This document shows, piece by piece, positions 1 through 7,167 of a stretch of DNA of 15,910 nucleotides. The position numbers and the translations under genes are program-made. The notes under the pieces are model-generated. The model ran no database searches. It was not told the DNA's origin and saw only the letters and a list, made by a program, of their open reading frames with translations. Source of the stretch: Candidatus Calidifonticultor daggyaiensis (lineage in GTDB: Bacteria; Actinomycetota; Humimicrobiia; Humimicrobiales; Humimicrobiaceae); assembly GCA_015661035.1 (NCBI GenBank), contig JACVJA010000003.1, forward strand, positions 1 to 15,910, read 5' to 3'. The first letter of the stretch is position 1, and every line of letters begins with the position of its first letter.

Positions 1-457
1 ACTCACTAACAGTATTAAAATCCTCAGCACTAATTCCAAGAAACTCAACATCTTTTCCTTTATACATGGAAAAAGTTTGGATGAAATCAGGAATTTCCGC
101 CCTACATGGTGGGCACCATGTCGCCCAAAAGTTTAATACTACTATTTTACCTTTTAAATTTGAAAGAGTAATTTCTTTTCCAACCAAATTTTTTAATGTA
201 AAATCAAGTTCGGTAGGCAACTTAAAAGGATTAAAATTTTGACTTAGTTGATTTGAATTAGAATTCGATGAAACTTGAGAATTATTAGTATCACTGTTTC
301 TCCCTTTATTTAAGGAAATTCCAAAGTTTTTATAAGCAATATCACATGCTGAAATATAAAAAGTTAAAAAAGTCAAAATTAAGAAAAATAAAAAAATATA
401 GGACCTTAATGTAAAAAAACCTAAATTTTCAAATTTTGTTCTAAATTTTAATTTCAA
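1..457 (-). CDS. TlpA/ResA-like thioredoxin-fold lipoprotein (3' end beyond window)
   Basis: This is a membrane-anchored thiol-disulfide oxidoreductase acting outside the cytoplasmic membrane. The visible 152 residues begin at a TTG (455-457) preceded by GGAG with a 5-base gap; no ATG/GTG is in frame upstream of the homology. Residues 1-20 are basic, 21-35 hydrophobic, and I35-S36-A37-C38 is a lipobox, so Cys38 should be lipidated after signal peptidase II cleavage. A Ser/Asn-rich linker (about 50-75) leads to the thioredoxin domain. W114-C-P-P-C118 is the redox site, in the usual NFWATWCPPC setting of TlpA/ResA proteins. The C-terminal part of the domain lies beyond position 1. It follows the flavoprotein gene on the same strand after 67 bases. 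The family may serve cytochrome c maturation or reduction of extracytoplasmic disulfides; the substrate cannot be told from this sequence. Confidence 0.9.
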   Translation of the reverse strand, partial: MKLKFRTKFENLGFFTLRSYIFLFFLILTFLTFYISACDIAYKNFGISLNKGRNSDTNNSQVSSNSNSNQLSQNFNPFKLPTELDFTLKNLVGKEITLSNLKGKIVVLNFWATWCPPCRAEIPDFIQTFSMYKGKDVEFLGISAEDFNTVSE

Positions 458-524
458 TTAAACTCCTTTTTAATATAATTTAAAATATAAAAAATTAAAA
501 ATATAACATTAAAAAATACTAAAA

Positions 525-1145
525 TTAAACAAGTACTAAAGACTTTGCAAACTCAAAAACATCTTTTAAAAGCAATTTGTTGTTCTTAACATCTCCAATT
601 TGATCTATATTATTAAAACAAAAGTCCTTTAAATAATCTGTATATAATACATCAAATAAAGACCTTATGACTTTTTTTGCACAATCAAAAATACTAGGAT
701 TACTTGAACCTGCACAACTTAAAAAAACGCCTTTTTTATTGTTAACAATACTAATCTGTTTTTTTAGCTCATATTTTAATGCCCAAAATCTTTGAAATCT
801 ATCTATAAATGCCTTAAGATAGCCTGATACATTAGTAAAAAAAATTGGAGATGCTATTAAAATTAAATTAGCAGAAACCATTTTGGGATATATTGCTTGT
901 ATATCATCATTTATAATGCATTCACCATCAATAGAACAATGTCTACATTCTCTGCATGGTGAAAATTTTAAATTTGATAAAATAAATTTATCAATTTTTA
1001 AATTAACTTTATTGTTAAAAAAATAATTATTAATTAATAAACCTTCAAGAAAAGTATTTAAAACTGTGTCAGTATTTCCATCCCTGCGCGGACTTCCATA
1101 AACAGCAATTACATTATAATTGTTACTTTTAATATCTTTTACCAT
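525..1145 (-). CDS. NAD(P)H-dependent flavoprotein, iron-sulfur flavoprotein (Isf)-like
   Basis: This is a 206-residue flavodoxin-fold protein of the NADPH-dependent FMN reductase / multimeric flavodoxin group. The FMN phosphate loop is Y16-G-S-P-R-R-D-G-N-T25 near the N-terminus. A compact Cys motif C64-x2-C67-x2-C70-x5-C76 matches the spacing known to hold a [4Fe-4S] cluster in archaeal and clostridial Isf proteins. A second flavin-contact segment (ASPIFFTNVSG, about 99-109) follows. By family, it would move electrons between ferredoxin or NAD(P)H and a small acceptor in the cytosol. The ATG is preceded only by a weak AAG-type site inside a 13-bp tandem duplication. It sits between the DUF1638 gene (217 bases upstream) and the TlpA-like lipoprotein gene (67 bases downstream), all in one orientation. 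The physiological partner is unknown. Confidence 0.85.
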   Translation of the reverse strand: MVKDIKSNNYNVIAVYGSPRRDGNTDTVLNTFLEGLLINNYFFNNKVNLKIDKFILSNLKFSPCRECRHCSIDGECIINDDIQAIYPKMVSANLILIASPIFFTNVSGYLKAFIDRFQRFWALKYELKKQISIVNNKKGVFLSCAGSSNPSIFDCAKKVIRSLFDVLYTDYLKDFCFNNIDQIGDVKNNKLLLKDVFEFAKSLVLV

Positions 1146-1171
1146 CTTTTATTTACTTCTTTTATTTACTT
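1146..1171. repeat. 13-bp tandem duplication upstream of the flavoprotein start
   Basis: Two exact copies of CTTTTATTTACTT (1146-1158 and 1159-1171) lie back to back, with a partial third copy after them. On the minus strand they directly precede the flavoprotein ATG, so they make up its leader and its weak ribosome binding region. Confidence 0.8.
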
Positions 1172-1362
1172 CTTTATATTCCATCTCTTTATATTTTTAC
1201 AAATAAATAATATTCTACAATTAATCTTAGCATCTCATCTCTATATTACATTTTTAGCAGAAATATAAGCTGAAATATATTTATATTAAATTTATATTTA
1301 TATTGACTATATTTTTAAATTTATTTTGACTATATTAATTATTGCTAAGTTAATAATTCTAT

Positions 1363-2049
1363 TTAGCTATAAAACATTTCTAATTTTATTTCTTGTCCAG
1401 GTTTTATAATTAAAAAGTCACTATCCCAATTTTTTCTTAAAAGCTTTTTAAAGTACTCATCAGTTCCTTTTATTTCCTCAAATTCAAGATTAAATTTTTC
1501 AGCTTCTTTTTTTGCAAATTCTCTATACTCTTTTGGGTCATAATTTCCAGTATTTATAAAAACAATACGTTTGTAGTTTTTCAGCATTTCCTTTACTACC
1601 CAATTAAGAGTATCCTTATCAAATTTTTTAGAAAGTTCTTCATAATTAGAAAAAAAGGCATTATCATTATCGCCAATATATCCCCTAGTTAAATAATAAG
1701 TTCCTGGACAATTTGTAATTTGCTTTTTATATTCTTTATAAGAACCAAGTAAGATAGATATACAATCATCACATTTTGGGAGAATAATTGGAACTTTTTC
1801 AGAGACAATTCCAACCACAGATTTCCCGCAAAGCCCATAACCTATAATTATAAGATCATAATTTTGGGAATTATTAATTTCTTCTTGCAGAATTTTTCTT
1901 AAATTATCACTTTTTTCATGTAATTTTTTTTCAAAAGATACTACGTCCCATTCCTTAGGCAGCCTATTTTTTATTTCATCCAATATAACTTCACACACTA
2001 TAAATTTAATTTTTTTATTTTTTTCCATTTTTCCCTTATCTTTTATCAT
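1363..2049 (-). CDS. DUF1638 domain protein
   Basis: The 228-residue protein matches DUF1638 by a conserved Cys early in the chain (C19), the segment GYGLCG (70-75), K92-C-D-D-C96 followed by a GS turn, and C114-P-G-T-Y-Y119. Five Cys in conserved surroundings suggest a metal or corrinoid-related site, but the biochemical function is not established. Known members often lie near corrinoid-dependent methyltransferase genes; none is seen here. The ATG at 2049 overlaps the TGA of the upstream CoA-disulfide reductase gene (ATGA), consistent with translational coupling. A second in-frame ATG at residue 8 (codon 2026-2028) has a better placed AAGGGA site, so the true start may be there. It very likely shares a transcript with the reductase. 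Confidence 0.8.
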   Translation of the reverse strand: MIKDKGKMEKNKKIKFIVCEVILDEIKNRLPKEWDVVSFEKKLHEKSDNLRKILQEEINNSQNYDLIIIGYGLCGKSVVGIVSEKVPIILPKCDDCISILLGSYKEYKKQITNCPGTYYLTRGYIGDNDNAFFSNYEELSKKFDKDTLNWVVKEMLKNYKRIVFINTGNYDPKEYREFAKKEAEKFNLEFEEIKGTDEYFKKLLRKNWDSDFLIIKPGQEIKLEMFYS

Positions 2050-3785
2050 AATTTTCTATCCCAGCTTAAATATGAGCCGTTTAAGTTATATACTTTTTTA
2101 AATCCTGCAGACTTTAATATTCTATAAGCAAGATAGCTTCTATAACTTGTCCTGCAATGTACAACTATTTCTTTATCAATTTTATCCTCTAGTAAAAATA
2201 AATTTTCACGCAATTCATCAATTGGAATATTAATAGCCCCTGGTATATGATTAGCTAGATATTCCCTTTTTGATCTTACATCTAAAACTAAAACTTCAGA
2301 TAATTTTTGCTTTAACTCTTCTACATCCATATACTGCATTTCACCTTTTTTAATATTTTCCCCAATCATTCCAAGGATATTTATTGAATCTTTTGCTGAG
2401 CCTGTTTCTGGGTGATAACAAAAATTTAAAAATACTAAATCCCAAACTTTTAATTTTGCTCTAATTGCAACTGATATTACATCTGCTTTTTTATCAACAG
2501 CCTCTTTACCAATAGCTTCAAATCCAAGAATTGTGCCATCCTCTTTATTATAAATTAAAACCATATGAATCATTTGAGCACCAGGGTAATATCCTCCATG
2601 ACTTAAAGCATGGAGTTCTATTTTTGCAGGATTTAAACCACATTTTTTTGCTAATTTATAGGTAACCCCTGTTTTAGCAAGAAATACATCTAATACTTTA
2701 ATTGCAGAAGTTGGATTTGCGTTATAGAAGCTGTCATTACCACCAACCGCATTATAACCTGCAATCCTGCCTTGCAAGCTAGCTATTCCAGCTAACAAAT
2801 AAGAAGCATTAATTCCTGTAACAAGATCTTCACACTCGCAGCAATCACCTGCTGCATAAATATCATCAATACTTGTCTGCATATATTCATTTACAACTAT
2901 TGCTCCACTTTTGCCTATTTTTATTCCACAATCTTTAGCTAAATCAACATTAGGAACAGCGCCAACACCTAAAAAAACTAAATCAGTTTGAATTAAATTG
3001 TCGGCTGTAGTTTTAATTGCACAAACTTGGCCTTCACTGTTTTTTTCAAAAGAATGTATTTTTTGATTTTTTAAAATTATAACACCCTTGGATAAAAGAT
3101 AGTTTTCAAGATATTCTACTATTTCATAATCAAAAGTAGGAAGTAGTTGTTCTGTTGCTTCAATAATTGTTACTTTAAAATTTTCTTTTAAAAATGCATC
3201 AAGCAATTCTAAACCAATATACCCCCCGCCAACAATTACAATATTTGGGGTTTGCTTTTCTTCAAAATCTAAACCTGAATCACTTTTTTTAGCTATTATG
3301 TCTTTTATAATATTAATTTTTGATTTTAATTTTAATGCATCGTCAATTGTTCTTAAGCAAAAAACATTTTCTACTTTTTCAAGTTCTTCGTTTATTACGA
3401 TAGGTTTAGTACCTGTTGCTATTATTAATTTATCATAATTATCTTTATAAATACTTCCATCCCTTAAATTTCTAATAACTATAGTTTTTTCATTTGGTAA
3501 AATTTTTATAACTTCAGATAAAACATTAATTTTTAAGTTAAATCTTTTTTCAAGTAAAGCAACACTATTAACTACTAAACTATCTGTATCTGCTATTTTT
3601 CCTGAAACAAAATATGGAAGCCCGCATGTGGCATATGATACATACTTATATTTTTCATACAAAATTATTTCTGCGGTTTCTGAAGCCCTTCTTGCTTTAA
3701 CTGCAGCGCATGTACCCGCAGCAATGCCTCCAATAATTATTATTTTTGGCTTTTCATCAATTTTTGTCTCTTTTCTAGTTGACAA
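2046..3785 (-). CDS. CoA-disulfide reductase with C-terminal rhodanese domain
   Basis: This FAD- and NAD(P)H-dependent reductase (579 residues) would reduce CoA disulfide, CoA persulfide or polysulfide in the cytosol. The FAD-binding start G19-G-I-A-A-G24 leads to the active-site Cys in Y51-A-T-C54-G-L-P, equivalent to Cys43 of Staphylococcus CoADR. ATGTKP lies near 123-128, the NAD(P)H loop is G186-G-G-Y-I-G191, and an AAGD flavin motif follows before the dimerisation domain. The last ~100 residues are a rhodanese domain with catalytic C544 in VHCRTSYRS, which in related fusions accepts or donates sulfane sulfur. Translation starts at TTG (3783-3785) behind GGAGG with a 4-base gap. An ATG in that SD region is out of frame. 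It is coupled to the DUF1638 gene by a 4-base overlap and lies 332 bases downstream of the ArsR repressor gene. Confidence 0.92.
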   Translation of the reverse strand: MSTRKETKIDEKPKIIIIGGIAAGTCAAVKARRASETAEIILYEKYKYVSYATCGLPYFVSGKIADTDSLVVNSVALLEKRFNLKINVLSEVIKILPNEKTIVIRNLRDGSIYKDNYDKLIIATGTKPIVINEELEKVENVFCLRTIDDALKLKSKINIIKDIIAKKSDSGLDFEEKQTPNIVIVGGGYIGLELLDAFLKENFKVTIIEATEQLLPTFDYEIVEYLENYLLSKGVIILKNQKIHSFEKNSEGQVCAIKTTADNLIQTDLVFLGVGAVPNVDLAKDCGIKIGKSGAIVVNEYMQTSIDDIYAAGDCCECEDLVTGINASYLLAGIASLQGRIAGYNAVGGNDSFYNANPTSAIKVLDVFLAKTGVTYKLAKKCGLNPAKIELHALSHGGYYPGAQMIHMVLIYNKEDGTILGFEAIGKEAVDKKADVISVAIRAKLKVWDLVFLNFCYHPETGSAKDSINILGMIGENIKKGEMQYMDVEELKQKLSEVLVLDVRSKREYLANHIPGAINIPIDELRENLFLLEDKIDKEIVVHCRTSYRSYLAYRILKSAGFKKVYNLNGSYLSWDRKL

Positions 3786-4117
3786 TTTTCCTCCATTTTA
3801 ATAGTAAACAAATTATACACAAATTATATATATTATATATTATATTTATTAAAAATTTTGATTTACCAATTTTATCTTTCAATACTTTAATATTTTAATT
3901 TATCAAATCGCTAAAAATTTAATAATCAATTTTTTTAGAATATAATAGCTTAATAGCAAGAGTTTAATACCAATTAAGCAAGCGAGTTTTTTAAGTAAAT
4001 AATTTTAAAATTTGATAAAAAAACTATTAATACTACACTAATTTTAATAAAAATAAGGATATAAGTTTATAAATTTAAATAAGATTTTAAATTTAAAATA
4101 ATTTTAAAATAAAAAAA
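3786..4117. other. AT-rich intergenic region between arsR-type gene and CoA-disulfide reductase
   Basis: No gene is seen in these 332 bases. A TATAAT sequence reading leftward (3812-3817) could be a -10 box for the reductase gene, but no convincing -35 accompanies it. There is a 7-bp inverted repeat GCTTAAT/ATTAAGC (3948-3954 and 3973-3979) with an 18-base loop. A perfect 16-bp AT-only palindrome lies at 4084-4099, just after the arsR-type gene. All are weak in so AT-rich a background. Confidence 0.5.
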
Positions 4118-4453
4118 TTAAATGTGAATATTTATCGCTTCACTAATTTCTTTATTTTTAATATTGAAGTTTTCACGAAGTACTTCACTTATTAAGTCAT
4201 AAGCCTGCAAAATCTTTATATTCGCTATGGAATAAAAAATATTATTGCCCTCTCTTCTTGAATTAACAACTCCCTTTGTACGTAATATTGCAAGGTGCTG
4301 AGATAAATTAGCTTGTGATATCCCAGTTTTCTTGATAAGCTCTGAAACTGTTAACTCTTTATCTCTTAAAGCGTCAATTATTGCCTGCCTGTTTGAATTT
4401 GCAATTGTTTTACAAATATCTGCGTGAAGTGAATAAAAATTTTGTTTCATCAC
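4118..4453 (-). CDS. ArsR/SmtB-family winged-helix repressor
   Basis: This small dimeric transcription repressor (110-111 residues) has the ArsR wHTH. Helix 1 carries LHADIC (9-14), followed by IANSNRQAIIDAL. The recognition helix region is ISQANLSQHLAIL and the wing is GVVNSRREGNNIFYSI. The only Cys is C14, so the CxC metal site of classic ArsR and the two-Cys switch of persulfide sensors such as SqrR are both absent; the effector cannot be assigned. The longest frame opens with GTG (4453), but the ATG directly after it (4450) sits 7 bases from GGAG and is the better start. A good promoter lies upstream. Its position before a CoA persulfide-type reductase suggests control of that gene and of itself, which is inference. 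Confidence 0.88.
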   Translation of the reverse strand: MMKQNFYSLHADICKTIANSNRQAIIDALRDKELTVSELIKKTGISQANLSQHLAILRTKGVVNSRREGNNIFYSIANIKILQAYDLISEVLRENFNIKNKEISEAINIHI

Positions 4454-4482
4454 TTTACTCCTGAATATTTTTTATATTTTTA

Positions 4483-4558
4483 TATAAGAATATTATTATA
4501 TGCTATAAAATAATAATCTTTTCGCATACTTTTGTCAATTTATTAATTTATTCTTATA
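4483..4558. promoter_or_regulatory. arsR promoter framed by a 10-bp inverted repeat
   Basis: Reading leftward, TTGACA (4533-4538) and TATTAT (4510-4515) are separated by exactly 17 bases, a near-consensus sigma-70 type promoter for the ArsR-family gene. The exact inverted repeat TATAAGAATA (4483-4492) / TATTCTTATA (4549-4558) frames it, with centres 66 bp apart. The repeat arms could be operator sites for autorepression; this is inference, since chance AT-rich matches are common. Confidence 0.6.
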
Positions 4559-4580
4559 AAGAACTTTGTAATTTTTATAA

Positions 4581-4598
4581 AAACCTTTAAATAGGTTT
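4581..4598 (-). terminator. possible intrinsic terminator of mnmA
   Basis: On the minus strand AAACCT and AGGTTT form a 6-bp stem with a 6-base loop. The stem overlaps the mnmA TAA stop and is followed by a short U-rich stretch. The stem is short, so this is a weak terminator call. Confidence 0.35.
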
Positions 4599-5715
4599 AT
4601 TTTGCATTCACTTCACTAATAACACCGCCACCTAAAACTATTTCATCATCAATTTTGTAAAATACTATTGATTGACCAGGAGTAATTGCTTCTTGTGCCT
4701 CATCAAAAACAACGAAGGCTTTAAAATTATTAATATTAATTATATTGCATAAAGCCGGTTTATGGTTATATCTAATTTTAGCTAAAACTTTTTTTGGAAA
4801 CTCTTCCAGCTTAACTAAAAGTTTTATATCATTAGCAATTAACTTGGTATTTTTTAGATAATTACGCGGCCCAACAACAATTTCATTGGTTTCTTTTTTG
4901 ATTTTTATTACATACAAAGGCTGCGTTGAGCTAATTCCAAAACCTTTTCTTTGTCCAATAGTAAAAAATGCAATACCATTGTGCTTACCTATTATTTTTC
5001 CATTAATATCTAATATATTTCCTGGCTGTATTTTTGTTTTATCAATATTTTTTAAAATAAAATCTCTATAATTTTTGCCTGATATAAAACAAATTTCCTG
5101 GCTTTCTTTTTTCTCTGAAACTGTAAGCCCTATATCTTGAGCAATTTTTCTTACTTGCTTTTTATTTAAGTCTGAAAGTGGAAAAATTAGATTCCTAAGG
5201 GCTTCTTTTTTTATTCGATATAAAAAATATGTTTGATCTTTAGCCTTGTCTTTAGCCGTCTTTAAATAAAACACACCACTTTTTTGGATAATTTTGGCGT
5301 AATGACCAGTAGCTAAAAAATCAAAACCTAGTCCTAGTGCTTTATTTAAAAGTATGTCAAATTTTAATTGTTGATTACAATCTATACATGGGTTTGGTGT
5401 TCTACCATTTAAATAAGATTGTATAAATTTTTCTATTATCCTTTCTTTAAGATAACCTGAAAAATCAAAAACATAATGTTTTAAACCTAAAATTCTACAA
5501 ACCTTTTTTGCATCAATTATAGCATCAGCTCCACAACATCTTGGTTTAGAATTATCATTTTCTGGTGGTTGGACCCCAAAACACATAGTTACACCCACAA
5601 CATCATAACCTGCTTTTTTTAAAAGATAAGCTGCAACCGAGGAATCTACACCACCACTCATAGCAATCATTGCTTTTTTTTTGTTGACCAAATCTCTTTT
5701 AATATCATCTTCCAT
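4597..5715 (-). CDS. mnmA: tRNA-specific 2-thiouridylase MnmA
   Basis: MnmA adenylates U34 of tRNA Lys/Glu/Gln and replaces its 2-oxygen with sulfur received through a persulfide relay. The 372-residue length is normal. The PP-loop is S20-G-G-V-D-S-S26. The catalytic Cys pair is C113 (in N108-P-C-I-D-C-N114) and C209 (in SQEICFISG), matching Cys102 and Cys199 of the E. coli enzyme. GHYA (137-140), KDQTYFLY (159-166) and the IGQRKGFG segment of the C-terminal half are also present. Like some anaerobe MnmA proteins it has an extra C60-C61-G and a Cys at 110. No clear Shine-Dalgarno site precedes the ATG. It lies 142 bases upstream of the ArsR-type gene on the same strand, and its nearness to sulfur-redox genes may be meaningful or chance. 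Confidence 0.95.
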   Translation of the reverse strand: MEDDIKRDLVNKKKAMIAMSGGVDSSVAAYLLKKAGYDVVGVTMCFGVQPPENDNSKPRCCGADAIIDAKKVCRILGLKHYVFDFSGYLKERIIEKFIQSYLNGRTPNPCIDCNQQLKFDILLNKALGLGFDFLATGHYAKIIQKSGVFYLKTAKDKAKDQTYFLYRIKKEALRNLIFPLSDLNKKQVRKIAQDIGLTVSEKKESQEICFISGKNYRDFILKNIDKTKIQPGNILDINGKIIGKHNGIAFFTIGQRKGFGISSTQPLYVIKIKKETNEIVVGPRNYLKNTKLIANDIKLLVKLEEFPKKVLAKIRYNHKPALCNIININNFKAFVVFDEAQEAITPGQSIVFYKIDDEIVLGGGVISEVNAK

Positions 5716-5832
5716 AAATATTATCTTTTATATTATAAAAAAACAAAAATTTAAAATTAAAATAAATTCTTATTTAAAAAAGGACTATCTATGAAGGTTT
5801 TAAAGATACTATAAAAATATAATAATAAATAT

Positions 5833-5858
5833 AATGTAATTATATTTATAATTACATT
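5833..5858. repeat. perfect 12-2-12 inverted repeat between CBS gene and mnmA
   Basis: AATGTAATTATA (5833-5844), TT, and its exact reverse complement TATAATTACATT (5847-5858) form a 26-bp inverted repeat. Read leftward it lies 87 bases after the CBS gene stop and is followed by T-rich sequence, so it could end the feo transcript. It could equally be an operator 118 bases upstream of the mnmA start. Confidence 0.6.
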
Positions 5859-5871
5859 TGCATTATCATAT

Positions 5872-5900
5872 TTACTACTAAAAATTTTACTACTAAAAAT
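5872..5900. repeat. 14-bp direct repeat, period 15
   Basis: TTACTACTAAAAAT occurs at 5872-5885 and again at 5887-5900, one base apart, just downstream of the CBS gene. No function can be assigned. Confidence 0.6.
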
Positions 5901-5944
5901 ATTACAGTTTACTTTAGCTATTAAAAAGACTGCAAATAAAAAAA

Positions 5945-6430
5945 TTAGGACAGCTCGTTTTCTTCTAAATCACCAAGCATAGATTTTAATATATCAGCTC
6001 TTGCAATAATCCCAATAACTTTGCCATTTTCATCAATTACAGGGATTCTGTTTACTCTCTCTTTAATAAATATCCTTACTGCATCACTTATAGGCGTATC
6101 AGCTTTTACAGTTTTTACTCTGTGTGTCATTACTTCTTCAACTTTTTTAAATAAGAAATCTTTTATATCTTTTTGATGCTGCTCAAAGCTGTCAAGATAT
6201 GCATAACTCATAATAAGCGGGTCAAAATATATTGGAAAAATAGGGTTTAAGTTTTCAGTAATTATATCTGCATCTGTAACCATGCCAATTAGTTTATTTT
6301 CATTATTAACAACAGGCACACCAGTTATATTATACTTTAATAAAATCCTCGACAAATCTTTGATTGTTGTATCTTTAGTAACTGATATTACTTTTTTTTC
6401 CATTAAATCTTTTACTAATTTCTCGCCCAT
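5945..6430 (-). CDS. paired CBS-domain protein
   Basis: The 161-residue protein consists of two CBS domains and little else. CBS1 covers about 7-58 (from VKDLMEKKVISV to GMVTDADI) and CBS2 about 97-152 (from VEEVMTHRVKTV to GIIARADIL). A linker of about 35 residues rich in aromatic residues separates them. Such Bateman modules bind adenosine nucleotides (AMP, ATP, SAM) or sometimes metal ions, and usually regulate a partner protein. There is no attached catalytic domain, so the partner is unknown. It is the last gene of the feo run, 55 bases after the DtxR-family regulator gene in the same direction, which hints at a link between nucleotide state and iron uptake (inference). No clear Shine-Dalgarno site precedes its ATG. 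Confidence 0.88.
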   Translation of the reverse strand: MGEKLVKDLMEKKVISVTKDTTIKDLSRILLKYNITGVPVVNNENKLIGMVTDADIITENLNPIFPIYFDPLIMSYAYLDSFEQHQKDIKDFLFKKVEEVMTHRVKTVKADTPISDAVRIFIKERVNRIPVIDENGKVIGIIARADILKSMLGDLEENELS

Positions 6431-6485
6431 TTTTTTATTTTATTATTTTATTATTAAATTTTATCATTATTATTTTAAAATTTAC

Positions 6486-6926
6486 TTATTTTTTTGCAAC
6501 TTCTAAGTAATCATTAAATTCTTTGAACCACGCTAAATAACCCTTAGGATTAGTTTCAATAAATTCCATAAATTTTACTATTCTGTTTAATGTATCCTTA
6601 CTAATATAATGCTCAATACCACAGGCATCTTTTTCTGAAATTTCTTTATCCATTCCTAAAAATTGGTTTAAAAATTTAAAAACTCCTTCATGTTTTTTAT
6701 AAATTGCTTTTGCTCTATCCAGACCTTTCTTTGTTAAATTTAGATATCCATATTTTTCATGTACAACAAGCTGTTTTTCTTGAAGTTTTGAAATCGCATC
6801 GACAACCGATGGAGTTTTTACATTTAAAAACTCTGCTATCTCTTTTACTCTTATTACCTTCTTCTGTATGCTAATAATATATATTGCTTCAAGATAATCT
6901 TCCAAGCTATGACTTAATTCAACCAT
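6486..6926 (-). CDS. DtxR/MntR-family metal-dependent repressor
   Basis: This 146-residue repressor would bind Fe(II) or Mn(II) and then its operator as a dimer. The N-terminal wHTH (about 5-65) contains E9-D-Y-L-E13, the recognition region VKTPSVVDAISKL (36-48) and the GYLNLTKKG wing. The dimerisation domain holds H79 and the motif D100-A-C102-G-I-E105-H106. Metal ligands are mixed in character: D10 and E13 follow MntR, while C102-E105-H106 follow DtxR/IdeR, so metal choice cannot be read off. There is no C-terminal SH3 domain; FeoA is a separate gene in this operon. An AGAGGT site lies 8 bases from the ATG, 11 bases after the preceding gene. The inverted repeat upstream of feoA (9885-9914) is its likely operator. 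Confidence 0.9.
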   Translation of the reverse strand: MVELSHSLEDYLEAIYIISIQKKVIRVKEIAEFLNVKTPSVVDAISKLQEKQLVVHEKYGYLNLTKKGLDRAKAIYKKHEGVFKFLNQFLGMDKEISEKDACGIEHYISKDTLNRIVKFMEFIETNPKGYLAWFKEFNDYLEVAKK

Positions 6927-6937
6927 TTTTATTACCT

Positions 6938-7165
6938 CTAAAACTTTTTATATTTTTTAATTTTTTCATTTTTTAGTTCTAAATTTTTGAGAAAATTTTT
7001 TAAGCTTAAATTCTCTTGATTTTTAAACTCATTAAACACACAATCAGCACATTTATTTTGCTTTACACTTTTAGTAAAAAACCATAAAACATAAATTAAA
7101 GCACTTAATCCTGCAATCACTATTATTATAATTTCTAAAATTTTAAAGATTTGCTCATTTATCAT
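6938..7165 (-). CDS. FeoB-associated Cys-rich membrane protein
   Basis: This 75-residue protein has one membrane segment (about 9-30), then C39-x2-C42 and a basic, Lys-rich tail. That architecture and the position directly behind feoB match the FeoB-associated Cys-rich membrane protein family found in many anaerobes. It takes the genomic place of FeoC but is unrelated in sequence. Its role is unproven; binding of iron or of FeoB at the membrane is the usual suggestion. The ATG lies 2 bases after the feoB stop with no Shine-Dalgarno site, which suggests termination-reinitiation coupling. Confidence 0.8.
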   Translation of the reverse strand: MINEQIFKILEIIIIVIAGLSALIYVLWFFTKSVKQNKCADCVFNEFKNQENLSLKNFLKNLELKNEKIKKYKKF

Positions 7166-7167
7166 TT

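Noticed and set aside
1303..1336. TTGACTATATT occurs twice, 23 bases apart, on the plus strand, resembling promoter boxes
   Set aside because: No plus-strand gene follows, -10 matches are trivial in this AT-rich DNA, and no function for the minus-strand genes is evident.
4084..4099. Perfect 16-bp palindrome ATTTTAAA/TTTAAAAT after the arsR-type gene as a terminator
   Set aside because: It is AT-only, has no loop or defined U-tract beyond background, and such palindromes are expected often at this composition.
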